The position numbers were made by a program, and so were the translations under genes. Positions 7,918-16,020 of a stretch of DNA of 64,000 bases are shown piece after piece (the first letter of the stretch is position 1; each line of letters begins with the position of its first letter). Origin of the DNA: Acetobacter cibinongensis (GTDB taxonomy: Bacteria; Pseudomonadota; Alphaproteobacteria; Acetobacterales; Acetobacteraceae). The notes beneath the pieces were generated by a model. The model made no database searches and was not told the origin of the DNA. It saw only the letters and a list, made by a program, of their open reading frames with translations. The DNA is taken from positions 1 to 64,000 of the forward strand of contig NZ_BAMV01000003.1 in assembly GCF_000963925.1 (NCBI RefSeq). The letters are read 5' to 3'.

Positions 7918-8492
7918 TGCAGGATGTGCAACGCACCATTCTCTCCCAATATAGCTGCGCTCCCAGCCTGACTGCGTTGATAACCGCCTGGAACCAGGCC
8001 TTTGACCCAAAAACCCTGATAGACACTTGGTACAAAACGATCTGGAACCTTGAAACCGCACAGGGTTACGGGCTGGATGTATGGGGCCGCATTGTTGGCG
8101 TGCAGCGTATTCTACCTGTTACCGCCGATAATTTTCTTGGTTTTTCAGAAACACAAGATCTTACCCAAACACCGTTCAATACCGCGCCCTGGTATGCCGG
8201 GGTGGCGACCACCAGCAATTACCGTTTGTCAGATGATGGTTTCCGCCAGCTTATTTACGCAAAGGCGTTGGCTAACATTACAGATGGGTCTGTCACCAGC
8301 CTGAACGCCATTCTCATGACCATTTTTGCGGGGCAGGGCGATGCCTGGGTGGAAGAAAGCGGCGGCATGAGCATGGTGTACAGCTTCAACTTCATCCCCA
8401 CCCCGGTGCAAATCTCCCTTATCCAGAATTCAGGTGTTCTGCCCCGCCCGGCCGGAGTGCATGTGACCTATTCCGTGAAAGACAAGGCATGA
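7917..8492 (+). CDS. DUF2612 phage tail/baseplate protein
   Basis: 191 residues. FDPKTLIDTWYKTIWNLETA followed by QGYGLDVWGRIVGVQRIL is the diagnostic block of DUF2612, a family found next to baseplate J and thought to occupy the TMP/gp6-gp7-like wedge or fibre-attachment role. LSDDGFRQLIYAKALANITD is the second conserved segment. Start ATG 7917 overlaps the J stop (TGATG); the longer open frame upstream lies inside J. Confidence 0.85.
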   Translation: MQDVQRTILSQYSCAPSLTALITAWNQAFDPKTLIDTWYKTIWNLETAQGYGLDVWGRIVGVQRILPVTADNFLGFSETQDLTQTPFNTAPWYAGVATTSNYRLSDDGFRQLIYAKALANITDGSVTSLNAILMTIFAGQGDAWVEESGGMSMVYSFNFIPTPVQISLIQNSGVLPRPAGVHVTYSVKDKA

Positions 8493-9589
8493 AACAGTCT
8501 GATTTTCCTGACAGGTTTTCAAAACCCGTAGCGGCACAGGCTGCTGCTGCCAACCTTACAAAAATTCCCGCAACACAGCCCCAACCCGGTGATGGTGCCG
8601 CATCAGAGGCACTGGGTTTTCCACCAGAAACCTTCATTGCCCGCTCCGCTGGCGGCACACCACCGCGTGGGCAGGATATGAACGGCTTCCTCAACCGTTT
8701 TTCCGCTGTGCTGCAAGCCTATCAGGCCGGGATGATAGGCCAGTATGATGCCAGTTTTGCGGCATCCCTTGGTGGGTATCCGGCGGGCGCGGTTGTGGCT
8801 GGGCGCGCGCCGGGTACGTTCTGGGTGTCCATGGCGGATAACAACATGACCGCGCCGGGTGCTGCCAATGCGGCATGGCAAAACCTGTTTGCAAATTACC
8901 TGCCGCTTGCAGGTGGCACCCTGAATGGCTCCCTTGCTGTCAATGGCCAGACAGTGACAAATGGTCCCACATACCTCAACGGTCCGTTGACGGTCAGTGG
9001 CACATCTTCCCTTAACGGCACGACATGGGTGAATGGAAACCTCTCAGTCGGGTCAACCTGTTTTCTGGATGGCGCGCAGGGTCATAGTTCATTTTACTGT
9101 CCCGCTACGGATACGGCGGCACCTGTTGTCACATTCTGTTCAGACGTAGGCGGCACGCGCAACGGTGTGGCCGATGTGTATGCAGACGGCTCTATTCGTA
9201 TTTATGGCGGAGGCATTTTTGAGCAAAACGGACAGCACGTGGCCACACAGGACTGGGCCAACGGGCAGTTTCAGCCCAAAAACACCTGCGTACCGGTCCA
9301 GACTTATATTGATGACTTCTCGTCAACCGACCCACGTATCCTTAACCTGGCATATGGGCACCGCATCCAGCGTTTTGCCATATCTGTCAGCGCCAATACA
9401 TGGGTGACGTATCCTGTGGCGTTTGCGGCCACAGGGGATGTGCCTGTCGTGTTGATTACCGGGTACGGGCAGAGCGATGCCGTAACGGATACGGACTACT
9501 TTCTGTGGGGAATTACCAACACCGGCTTTTATTGTAGCCCCCGTAACCATCCCGGCATGGCGCAGTTCATTGCCATAGGGGTAAAATAA
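8489..9589 (+). CDS. Phage tail fibre protein
   Basis: 366 residues. The N-terminal 130 residues (GTPPRGQDMNGFLNRFSAVL and following) are the baseplate-attachment domain common in tail fibres. The middle holds short beta-repeats (SLAVNGQTVTNGPTYLNG, PLTVSGTSSLNGTTWVNG). The C-terminal domain, from NTWVTYPVAFAATGDVPVVL to HPGMAQFIAIGVK, resembles the gp53-like receptor-binding fold. It would recognise the host surface. ATG 8489 overlaps the previous stop by ATGA; the next gene starts on its stop codon (TAATG). Confidence 0.8.
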   Translation: MKQSDFPDRFSKPVAAQAAAANLTKIPATQPQPGDGAASEALGFPPETFIARSAGGTPPRGQDMNGFLNRFSAVLQAYQAGMIGQYDASFAASLGGYPAGAVVAGRAPGTFWVSMADNNMTAPGAANAAWQNLFANYLPLAGGTLNGSLAVNGQTVTNGPTYLNGPLTVSGTSSLNGTTWVNGNLSVGSTCFLDGAQGHSSFYCPATDTAAPVVTFCSDVGGTRNGVADVYADGSIRIYGGGIFEQNGQHVATQDWANGQFQPKNTCVPVQTYIDDFSSTDPRILNLAYGHRIQRFAISVSANTWVTYPVAFAATGDVPVVLITGYGQSDAVTDTDYFLWGITNTGFYCSPRNHPGMAQFIAIGVK

Positions 9590-10113
9590 TGCAGACCACA
9601 ACAGATAACCCAGAAACCCCAACCACGCCGCAAACCCTGTACCCGGCCCGGTATTATGCAGGGTATGACACCACTGCACCGCAGCCCGCGCCTGTTCTCG
9701 CCTGGTATGACACATGGGGCATGAGCACCACGGACGGCCTGCCTCCGGCTGCCCAGCTTATTCCGGTTACGGAGCAGGACTGGCAGAACACAACCACCTT
9801 CCGCAGTCCGGCAGGGCGGGGCGTGCAGGATGGCAAGATTATTGATTACAGCCCGCCCCCGCCGCCATTGGCCCAGCAGGCCCAAAGGCAGTTGCAGCAG
9901 GCGGCCAGCACAACATGGTCCCTCTACGGTATGTATGGGGAGAGCCCGCCCGCCGTGTGGCAAAGCTATCTTCAGGCCTTGCGCCGCATTGCAACGGGGG
10001 CGGATACCAGTATTAGCCTGCCAGCAGCCCCCGCCACGCAGGATGCCGCGACAGACAGCGCGTCTGCCAACACCGCCTCTACTGACACCCCATCCGTACA
10101 GGCGCAGGCATGA
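9589..10113 (+). CDS. Tail fibre assembly-like protein
   Basis: 174 residues immediately after the tail fibre, the usual place of fibre assembly chaperones. It has a WQNTTTFRSPAGRGVQDGKI segment followed by IDYSPPPPPLAQQAQRQLQQ, matching the tfa-type 'V.DGKI..Y.PPPPPL..QA...L' pattern, then a helical region and a Ser/Ala/Thr-rich tail. It would help trimerise or cap the preceding fibre. Starts on the fibre stop codon; ends overlapping the next gene by ATGA. Confidence 0.65.
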   Translation: MQTTTDNPETPTTPQTLYPARYYAGYDTTAPQPAPVLAWYDTWGMSTTDGLPPAAQLIPVTEQDWQNTTTFRSPAGRGVQDGKIIDYSPPPPPLAQQAQRQLQQAASTTWSLYGMYGESPPAVWQSYLQALRRIATGADTSISLPAAPATQDAATDSASANTASTDTPSVQAQA

Positions 10114-10637
10114 CGGCACCTCTCCCCAGCCCCGGTTGGCAACCGGCACCGGAGCGCAGTGTGCCGCTGGGGTTGGCTCCCTCCCTGCGGGTGCGGGGCC
10201 TGCTGGCGGAAAGCCTGTCACTGTCCTGGTGCCCAAAATCGAGCGCGGATACTCTGGATTTCAGTCTGGATGCAACAGCATGGTTGCAGGATACAGCCGA
10301 TTATTTGGCCACCATAAGCACCACCGTGTCCTCCGCCACCGGGCTGCCCACGGACCTGCGCGTGCAATGGGCCAGCCTTGTCAGTGGCATGGCCTGCCTG
10401 TTTCTGGCAGGTGGTGCGCCGGGTACCATACAGACAGTGCTGGTAACACTTGGCACCCAGCAAGGGCGTAGCCTGACACAACCCGTCCGCATTGCCATTC
10501 TGCCCGATGTACCCGCCACCAAGCCCCCTGCGCCCCCACAATTGCCAGATGGCACACCCGTGCCCCCCAATGCGCTGGCCTTATCCTCCTCCGTTGTGCT
10601 GACAGCAGATAACGGAAAACCCTATCTTATAGCCTGA
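10110..10637 (+). CDS. Phage fibre-tail adaptor-like protein
   Basis: 175 residues. The segment WCPKSSADTLDFSLDATAWL, then a series of strands (ATISTTVSSATGLPTDLRVQ, ACLFLAGGAPGTIQTVLVTL) fits the 'phage fibre-tail adaptor' pattern (KdPdevLDY..D...WL..GDt..........L......l.L.GG..Gt.Y.V). Such immunoglobulin-like proteins may link fibres to the baseplate. The C-terminal third is Pro-rich. Call based on pattern and position. Confidence 0.5.
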   Translation: MTAPLPSPGWQPAPERSVPLGLAPSLRVRGLLAESLSLSWCPKSSADTLDFSLDATAWLQDTADYLATISTTVSSATGLPTDLRVQWASLVSGMACLFLAGGAPGTIQTVLVTLGTQQGRSLTQPVRIAILPDVPATKPPAPPQLPDGTPVPPNALALSSSVVLTADNGKPYLIA

Positions 10638-10652
10638 AGGACACCCCCACCC

Positions 10653-11219
10653 ATGTCCGGGTCTTCCCCCACGGCAACCACGCAAAGTGGTGTGCCGCTT
10701 TCGGCGTTGCCGGTTCACCCTCAGCCAACGGAAACCGATCTGGTTTTTGGTATTTTCAACGGGCAGGGGCAGTTTGTGCCACAAGGCAAAATCTGGTCCG
10801 GCGCGGTTGATAAAAAAGGCGACACACTGGCCGGTCTTCTGGCCTGCCCCCTGTCTCCTTCTGACCCCACACACCTGACCAACAAAGCCTATGTGGACCA
10901 GATGGGCGGGCAGGTGCAGGGCCGTGTGGCAGCACTTGTGACACAGGCGCAGGACGCCGCAACACAGGCCCAGACCGCCATTGGCAATGCCTCCACCGTA
11001 GCGGCCAGTGTTATCAAAACCCAGCGGGATGCACCGGACGGTCTGGCTGCCCTGTCTTCCGCAGGGAATTTGCTGCTGGGGGGTGTGGAGTGCCTGGGTA
11101 TTCGGAACGGCCATGTGCTCATGGTCATGGCGCTCCCCACCACAGACCCCGCAGTGCAGGGGGCCTGGTGGAATAATGGTGGCTATATCTGCATTTCTCA
11201 GGGGGGGGCCAGCGCATGA
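10653..11219 (+). CDS. Phage hypothetical protein in fibre cluster
   Basis: 188 residues, no family recognised with certainty. N-terminal ETDLVFGIFNGQGQFVPQGK looks like the short attachment domain at the start of some fibres. The centre (about 80-120) is Ala/Gln-rich and helical, likely a short coiled coil (RVAALVTQAQDAATQAQTAI). The C-terminus is hydrophobic, GHVLMVMALPTTDPAVQGAW then WNNGGYICIS. GAAGG lies upstream of ATG 10653; the stop overlaps the next start (ATGA). Probably a minor fibre or fibre-base component. Confidence 0.5.
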   Translation: MSGSSPTATTQSGVPLSALPVHPQPTETDLVFGIFNGQGQFVPQGKIWSGAVDKKGDTLAGLLACPLSPSDPTHLTNKAYVDQMGGQVQGRVAALVTQAQDAATQAQTAIGNASTVAASVIKTQRDAPDGLAALSSAGNLLLGGVECLGIRNGHVLMVMALPTTDPAVQGAWWNNGGYICISQGGASA

Positions 11220-13600
11220 TCGGTCTGTTAACGTGGCGGGTTGTTGTCTCTACCGGTGCTGTGCTGTTTTTTCTGTTCAGTATGCAGCATGCAGCGTTTT
11301 CCCGCCCTAACCATCTCTTGCCAGCCTATCAGGCAGCACCTGCGGCCACTGGCACGCCGCACCCGGTCAAGGCAGGGGCGTTGCTGCGTGCAGCTCTGCC
11401 GGTTTCGGCTGCGACATCTGCGCCTACACCAGCTTACGCTGCCACGCGCCCACCGGGCGGGCTGGATGCCGCTACCACGGTGCCTAACCTGTGGCAAAAC
11501 GCCACCCTTGGCCAGATCGGCGCTATGGCAGATGGGAGTGTGCAGCAGTCTGATCGTAACCAGCCAAATGGTGTGGCGGGGCTGGACAACGCAGGCACAT
11601 TAACCGCCCCGGTTACGGGGGACCTCACTCAGGCTACGGCCACAAGCGCCCTACCGGGTACGCAAAAGCGCAGTCTGGCAGAACGGTTTGCTGAAACTCC
11701 CAGCGGGAAAGATTTTGGCCTGAAGCTGGACGGCGTAACGGATGACACACCCGCTCTGCAAGCGGCCAAGGCAGCCATGCCGTCCGGCAGTGCCATCCAG
11801 CTTCCTGCGGGCAAGCTGCGGCTTGGCACAGCGCTCTCAGGTACAAAACCCACGGTCTGGCAGATCAACGGGGCCACATTGCCGGATGGCTCCCCCATTA
11901 CGGCTCTTGGTACGGATGTGATTGAGAGCACGCTGGAGGGCGGAAAATACTTTGCCCGTGGCCAGAGTTCGGCAGACATGGCCCCGCTGTTGCGTAAGGA
12001 TGCCACTATTACCCACACAGGCGGCACCACCGGATTTGTCATGAACCTTGAAAAAGGCAATTGCACCATTCCGGCGGAGGGCGCTGCGTTAAATGATTAT
12101 GTGTGGTGCCATTCTACCGTGCTGAGCAGTGCGGCTTTTGGCGCGGGCCAGCATGTGGCGCAGGCCAGTCTTGCCCAACGCCCTGCCAATGCGCTGGCGG
12201 ATGGCAAAGGCTCCCGCTCCCAGATCTGGGCAGGCTATGATGAAACGCGCGATGACACGGGGCAGGATTCCTCCGTGGCGGGCAGTCTGGTCGGGCGTGA
12301 GATTGATGTGTACAGCAACGGCGATGACCCGCTGGGCTGGCGCATTGGCCTGCAAGTGCAAATTGCAGGGGCCAGCAGCAGTGGCACGCCGGGTAAGGTG
12401 GGTAAGGGTATTGCACTGGGCAATAATGACAGCACCAGTACCTATGGCACCATGATAGACGCAGCAGGCCGGTTTGATACCGCAGGCATTGACCTGTCCG
12501 GCAGCACGCCGGTTAATAACGCGCCTGTTCTCAATATTGGTGCAAACCGTAACCTTGCTTTTGCAGCCGATAAAAAACCGCATTTACAGTTTGACTCCGC
12601 TGCTTACACGCTCCGGTATTGGTATGACACAGCCAATGTGTTTTCCATTGGTTCCAGTGGGGATATTACGTCCACCATTACCAACGCCGGGTCCGGTCTT
12701 GGCTGGACACTGGCAGGGCAGGCGCAGGTGGGTATCAACCTTACGGGCCTGACCGCACCGGAAGCCATGCGTCTGGGCACAGGGCAAAAACTGTCATGGG
12801 AGCCAACAACCAGCGTCAGCACGGCGTTTAGTGCAGGTAAGCTGACAGATACCATGGCCGCAGGCATTGCCCGCACGCTGGACACACAGGGGAATGAAAC
12901 CCTGCCGGGCGCGTTGCAGGACAGCCAGACCATTGTGCAACTGAACCAGCCCACGGCGGCAGCATTTGTGGCAAAGGGCTCAGCCGCCATAGGGCTGGAT
13001 ACCACGGGCCTGACCACGCCAGATGCCCTGCGTCTGGCAGAAGGCCAGCATATTGCGTGGGAAACGACAGATGCCGTTAGAACAGCCTACCAGAACGGCC
13101 TGTTGCAGGACAGCCTGAGTGGCGCAGCACTCCGCAGCCTGGATACCAGTGGCAACGAGACCCTGAAAGGCAGCCTGCTGAGCAGTGGCCTGACCACAAC
13201 GCTGGATAATGATAGCGCCAGCGCCGTAACCCTGACAGGCCGCGCCGGCATAGGGCTGAATCTCACGGGGCTTTCCACCGGTAATGCCCTAAGGCTGGGC
13301 ACCGGCCAGAGCATTGCGTGGGAACCTACCGCCGTGATCACGACAGGCTATGCCGCAACCGGCCTGATGGATAGCAACGGCGGCACAGCTCTGCGGCAGC
13401 TTGATTCCGGCGGCAATGAAACACTGGCAGGCACCATTACGCCCACCACGGGCCTGCACCTGCCCACTTTCTCCCGCAGCCAGATCAAGGGCAGGCCCGG
13501 TCCAGCCGTAGGCCTTGTTGTGTACGATGCGGATGATGATGCCCCCGCCGTCTATACCTCCGCCGGATGGAAACTCATGGTTTTGTCCGCGCTGCCATAA
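11216..13600 (+). CDS. Large tail spike/fibre-like protein with N-terminal membrane segment and three C-terminal repeats
   Basis: 794 residues. Residues 1-30 form a signal-anchor-like segment (basic R8, then VVVSTGAVLFFLFSMQHAAF), unusual for a virion protein. Around residue 165 there is FGLKLDGVTDDTPALQAAKA, the opening motif of pectate-lyase-like beta-helix spikes. Between about 500 and 740 three roughly 87-residue repeats occur, each with GI/L-x-x-TGL, ALRL-x-x-GQ-x-(I/L)-(A/S)-WE, and LD-x-x-GNETL (nt about 12715-12920, 12970-13175, 13230-13440). The last 50 residues (FSRSQIKGRPGPAVGLVVYD, YTSAGWKLMVL) look like a fibre-tip domain. ATGA overlap with the previous gene supports ATG 11216. 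It may be a second host-recognition protein or depolymerase-like spike; no catalytic residues can be assigned by eye. Confidence 0.6.
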   Translation: MIGLLTWRVVVSTGAVLFFLFSMQHAAFSRPNHLLPAYQAAPAATGTPHPVKAGALLRAALPVSAATSAPTPAYAATRPPGGLDAATTVPNLWQNATLGQIGAMADGSVQQSDRNQPNGVAGLDNAGTLTAPVTGDLTQATATSALPGTQKRSLAERFAETPSGKDFGLKLDGVTDDTPALQAAKAAMPSGSAIQLPAGKLRLGTALSGTKPTVWQINGATLPDGSPITALGTDVIESTLEGGKYFARGQSSADMAPLLRKDATITHTGGTTGFVMNLEKGNCTIPAEGAALNDYVWCHSTVLSSAAFGAGQHVAQASLAQRPANALADGKGSRSQIWAGYDETRDDTGQDSSVAGSLVGREIDVYSNGDDPLGWRIGLQVQIAGASSSGTPGKVGKGIALGNNDSTSTYGTMIDAAGRFDTAGIDLSGSTPVNNAPVLNIGANRNLAFAADKKPHLQFDSAAYTLRYWYDTANVFSIGSSGDITSTITNAGSGLGWTLAGQAQVGINLTGLTAPEAMRLGTGQKLSWEPTTSVSTAFSAGKLTDTMAAGIARTLDTQGNETLPGALQDSQTIVQLNQPTAAAFVAKGSAAIGLDTTGLTTPDALRLAEGQHIAWETTDAVRTAYQNGLLQDSLSGAALRSLDTSGNETLKGSLLSSGLTTTLDNDSASAVTLTGRAGIGLNLTGLSTGNALRLGTGQSIAWEPTAVITTGYAATGLMDSNGGTALRQLDSGGNETLAGTITPTTGLHLPTFSRSQIKGRPGPAVGLVVYDADDDAPAVYTSAGWKLMVLSALP

Positions 13601-13708
13601 CACGCAAAAATGAGAGCCAGACGGTACGGTTGTTGTTGTGTTGCTGTATGGCTGTCATGTATAAACTGCATATCACTCACTTCATTTTATGCAGGGCGAA
13701 AAACAAAA

Positions 13709-14125
13709 ATGACGACGCCGCAGCGTTTTATCGTGAGAGTTCTGGTTTTGTTAGCGCTTAGCTCGTCCGGCCATAATCTGGCACGGGCTGAAGAACCGCT
13801 CTTCAGCCCGGCTACGGTGGAGGAAGCTGGCAGCAGGCATATGTCCGGCACGCTGGAAGGCGGCCAGCCCGCGCAGTTCAGGCTGCCGTTGCGGCAGGGG
13901 CAGACGCTCTCCATCCTTTGCCATGCCCGCAAGTCCAGCGTAGGGGTTTTTGTGAAAGACCCGGAGGGAGACATGCTGGCCAGTGCGGACCATAACTGCG
14001 CCCACAAAAGCTGGAGCGTGGCGGCTGCCAAAACCGGCACCTACACAGTGGGCGTGCTGCAACACCACGCAACCGCCCTGAAAGGCCAGAGCGCCTTTTA
14101 CAAGATGCACCTGTCTGCCCATTAA
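13709..14125 (+). CDS. Small secreted protein with PPC-like beta domain
   Basis: 138 residues. A signal peptide is clear (RFIVRVLVLLALSSSGHNLARA, cleavage expected after ARA). The mature part SGTLEGGQPAQFRLPLRQGQ, TLSILCHARKSSVGVFVKDP, WSVAAAKTGTYTVGVLQHHA resembles a bacterial pre-peptidase (PPC-like) jelly-roll domain, with two Cys that could form a disulfide. Start ATG 13709 is chosen because it begins the signal peptide; the frame is open upstream. It lies between the fibre genes and chromosomal genes; it could be a phage-carried 'moron' or the first host gene. Confidence 0.6.
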   Translation: MTTPQRFIVRVLVLLALSSSGHNLARAEEPLFSPATVEEAGSRHMSGTLEGGQPAQFRLPLRQGQTLSILCHARKSSVGVFVKDPEGDMLASADHNCAHKSWSVAAAKTGTYTVGVLQHHATALKGQSAFYKMHLSAH

Positions 14126-14259
14126 AGGCAGAACAGCGTGACAGAGTAGCCCTGCGCTGCCTTGGCCCGTATGCGGGCGGACGTATCGGCCGTCTTGTGG
14201 TAACCACACCGCACCACAAGCCCAAGACCGCCCCGTCCTAACAAGGCCGCAGGAGACCC

Positions 14260-14661
14260 ATGACCAAGACATTCAGCGCCATGCTTGCCCGTATTAACGA
14301 GAGCGTGGCTGTAAAAATGACCATGCTGTTTGGCAGCATCTGGTGCGTTTATGCGTTTTTTCTGTTCTCGCTGGTGCCAGTATTAGTGCCAGCCTGGCAG
14401 AATACCTTGCTCTATATCAGCAACTGTATCCAGCTTGTGGCGTTACCTGCGCTTATGGTGGGCAATGCCGTACTAAGCCGTGGGGCTGACCGCCGCGCGG
14501 CGGAAGATCATCAGGCCCTGCTGGAAATCCTCTCAGATGTCAGGGAAGAACTGGCAGACCTTAAGGAGAAAACGGCTGACCTGGCGCAACCGCAAAATCT
14601 GGCCATTTCCGACCAGATGTTCGTTACCATGGATACAAAACCGGATGCCCCGCAGGAATAA
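14260..14661 (+). CDS. Small membrane protein with C-terminal coiled coil
   Basis: 133 residues. Two transmembrane segments (about 20-45, MTMLFGSIWCVYAFFLFSLV; and 50-70, LLYISNCIQLVALPALMVGN) are followed by a charged helix DRRAAEDHQALLEILSDVRE likely to form a coiled coil. The shape recalls low-affinity iron permease-like or DUF1003-like small membrane proteins of Alphaproteobacteria. A type II holin is possible given the neighbouring prophage but the long charged tail argues against it. AGGAG at 14251-14255 supports ATG 14260. Confidence 0.6.
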   Translation: MTKTFSAMLARINESVAVKMTMLFGSIWCVYAFFLFSLVPVLVPAWQNTLLYISNCIQLVALPALMVGNAVLSRGADRRAAEDHQALLEILSDVREELADLKEKTADLAQPQNLAISDQMFVTMDTKPDAPQE

Positions 14662-14760
14662 CGGTCAGGTGCCGCTTTTTTCTGCGCGCAAAGCCCATAG
14701 GCTGTTTATGCCTCAGCCGTCTTCAGGCAGTGTTACACCACACGCTATGGGAGAGAGCGC

Positions 14761-15999
14761 ATGACATCACTGGGCCTGTTGGCTTTGGTTCTTGTTTCTG
14801 CAACGGTTTTCGGAATTCTTAACAACAGGCTGCTGCGGTTGCCGCTCACCATAGGGATCATGGTATTCTCTCTGGTGGCGTCCGTTTTTCTTATGCTGAT
14901 AGACCAGTTTTTGCCATGGGAGGGGGTGCACGCCATTCGTCACCTGCTGGCAGCGGTGGATATGCCCGCAACCCTGTTGCAGGGTGCGTTGTCTTTCCTG
15001 TTATTTGCCGGGGCCCAGGCGGTAGATCTTTCTGCCCTGAACAAACGCAAATTTTCCGTTCTGGCACTGGCTCTTTTGGGAACGCTTATTGCGGTTGCAG
15101 TTTTTGCAACGGGTATCTGGGGTATTCTGGCGCTGGTCGGGCTGCCTATCAGTTTTGCCTGGTGTGTGGTGCTGGGGGCCATTCTTGCGCCAACGGACCC
15201 GGTCTCCGTTATTGGTATGCTTCGCCGGCTTGGTCTGCCTGCGGAAATTCAGGCCCTGTTTGCCGGGGAAAGTCTGTTTAACGATGGCGTGGCCGTTGTC
15301 ATCTTCACGGTGGCGCTGGGTGTGTCCCACCATGACCATGCAGTGTCTGCCCTGCATCTGGCCGAGGCCTTTGGTGTTGAAGTAGGGGGCGGCCTGCTCG
15401 TCGGCTTATTGGGGGGCTGGCTGGCGCAACAGGCCTTTCGTATAGCCAAAGATCCGCATCTTGATGTGCTTATCTCCCTTTCTCTTTGCACGGGTGTGTA
15501 TAGCCTGTGTACGGCGTGGGGTATGTCCGGCCCTATTGCCGCCGTAAGTGCAGGCTTGATTATGGCCGCGCCTGCAACACATCGCGCCATATCAGAACAG
15601 GGGCGCAAAACCCTGCACTTCCTGTGGGAAGTGGTGGATGAAGTGCTGAACGCCATGCTGTTTGTGCTCATTGGCTTTCAGGTTTTGGAAACGACATTCT
15701 CCCTGCCACTTATCTGGGCAACGGTGCTGGCTATTCCGCTCTCCCTGCTGAGCCGCGCCTGTAGCGTGCTGCTGGCGACACTGCCGGTTTATATCAGGGG
15801 GCAGGACCGTATGGGGGTTCTGGCTGTGCTCACATGGGGGGGCTTGCGCGGCGGTATTTCCATCTCGCTGGCATTGGGCCTGCCTGACGGACCAGTGCGT
15901 GATTCCCTGCTATGTATCTGCTACGGAGTGGTGATCTTCACCATTGTGGTGCAGGGGCTGACCATTGCCCCCGTGGTCCGAAAATTCAACCCACGCTGA
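14761..15999 (+). CDS. Cation:proton antiporter (CPA1 / NhaP-like)
   Basis: 412 residues with about 12 transmembrane segments. The conserved antiporter core is present: LAPTDPVSVIGMLRR (ion-binding Asp in 'PTDP'), GESLFNDGVAVVIFTVALG ('E..FND'), and VLTWGGLRGGISISLALGLP ('WGGLRG'). It would exchange Na+ or K+ for H+ across the inner membrane in pH or salt homeostasis. GGGAGAG lies just before ATG 14761. Only 21 bases separate its stop from the next gene, so co-transcription with the TonB receptor is likely. Confidence 0.92.
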   Translation: MTSLGLLALVLVSATVFGILNNRLLRLPLTIGIMVFSLVASVFLMLIDQFLPWEGVHAIRHLLAAVDMPATLLQGALSFLLFAGAQAVDLSALNKRKFSVLALALLGTLIAVAVFATGIWGILALVGLPISFAWCVVLGAILAPTDPVSVIGMLRRLGLPAEIQALFAGESLFNDGVAVVIFTVALGVSHHDHAVSALHLAEAFGVEVGGGLLVGLLGGWLAQQAFRIAKDPHLDVLISLSLCTGVYSLCTAWGMSGPIAAVSAGLIMAAPATHRAISEQGRKTLHFLWEVVDEVLNAMLFVLIGFQVLETTFSLPLIWATVLAIPLSLLSRACSVLLATLPVYIRGQDRMGVLAVLTWGGLRGGISISLALGLPDGPVRDSLLCICYGVVIFTIVVQGLTIAPVVRKFNPR

Positions 16000-16020
16000 G
16001 CCGTCAAGAAAGTTTTGCCA

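Larger units (their letters stand above)
281..14125 (+). mobile_element. Prophage tail module (contractile tail, baseplate and fibre genes), right part of a prophage
   Basis: A continuous run of about 17 co-directional genes, many overlapping by ATGA, in the order sheath, tube, chaperone, tape measure, Dit-like, plug, hub, spike, sheath initiator, baseplate J, DUF2612, fibre, assembly, adaptor, second fibre. This is the order of simplified contractile tails. Head, packaging, lysis, integrase and attachment sites are not visible, so it could be the right arm of a prophage or a tailocin-like remnant. The right boundary is placed after the last gene without housekeeping homology and is uncertain; genes from 14260 on look chromosomal. 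Sheath and hub are both damaged. Confidence 0.85.

Noticed and set aside
14126-14259. Short minus-strand frame ending ARIRAKAAQGYSVTLFCL
   Set aside because: It looks like the end of a protein but has no start or ribosome site and is only about 40 codons; may be a gene remnant at the prophage edge.
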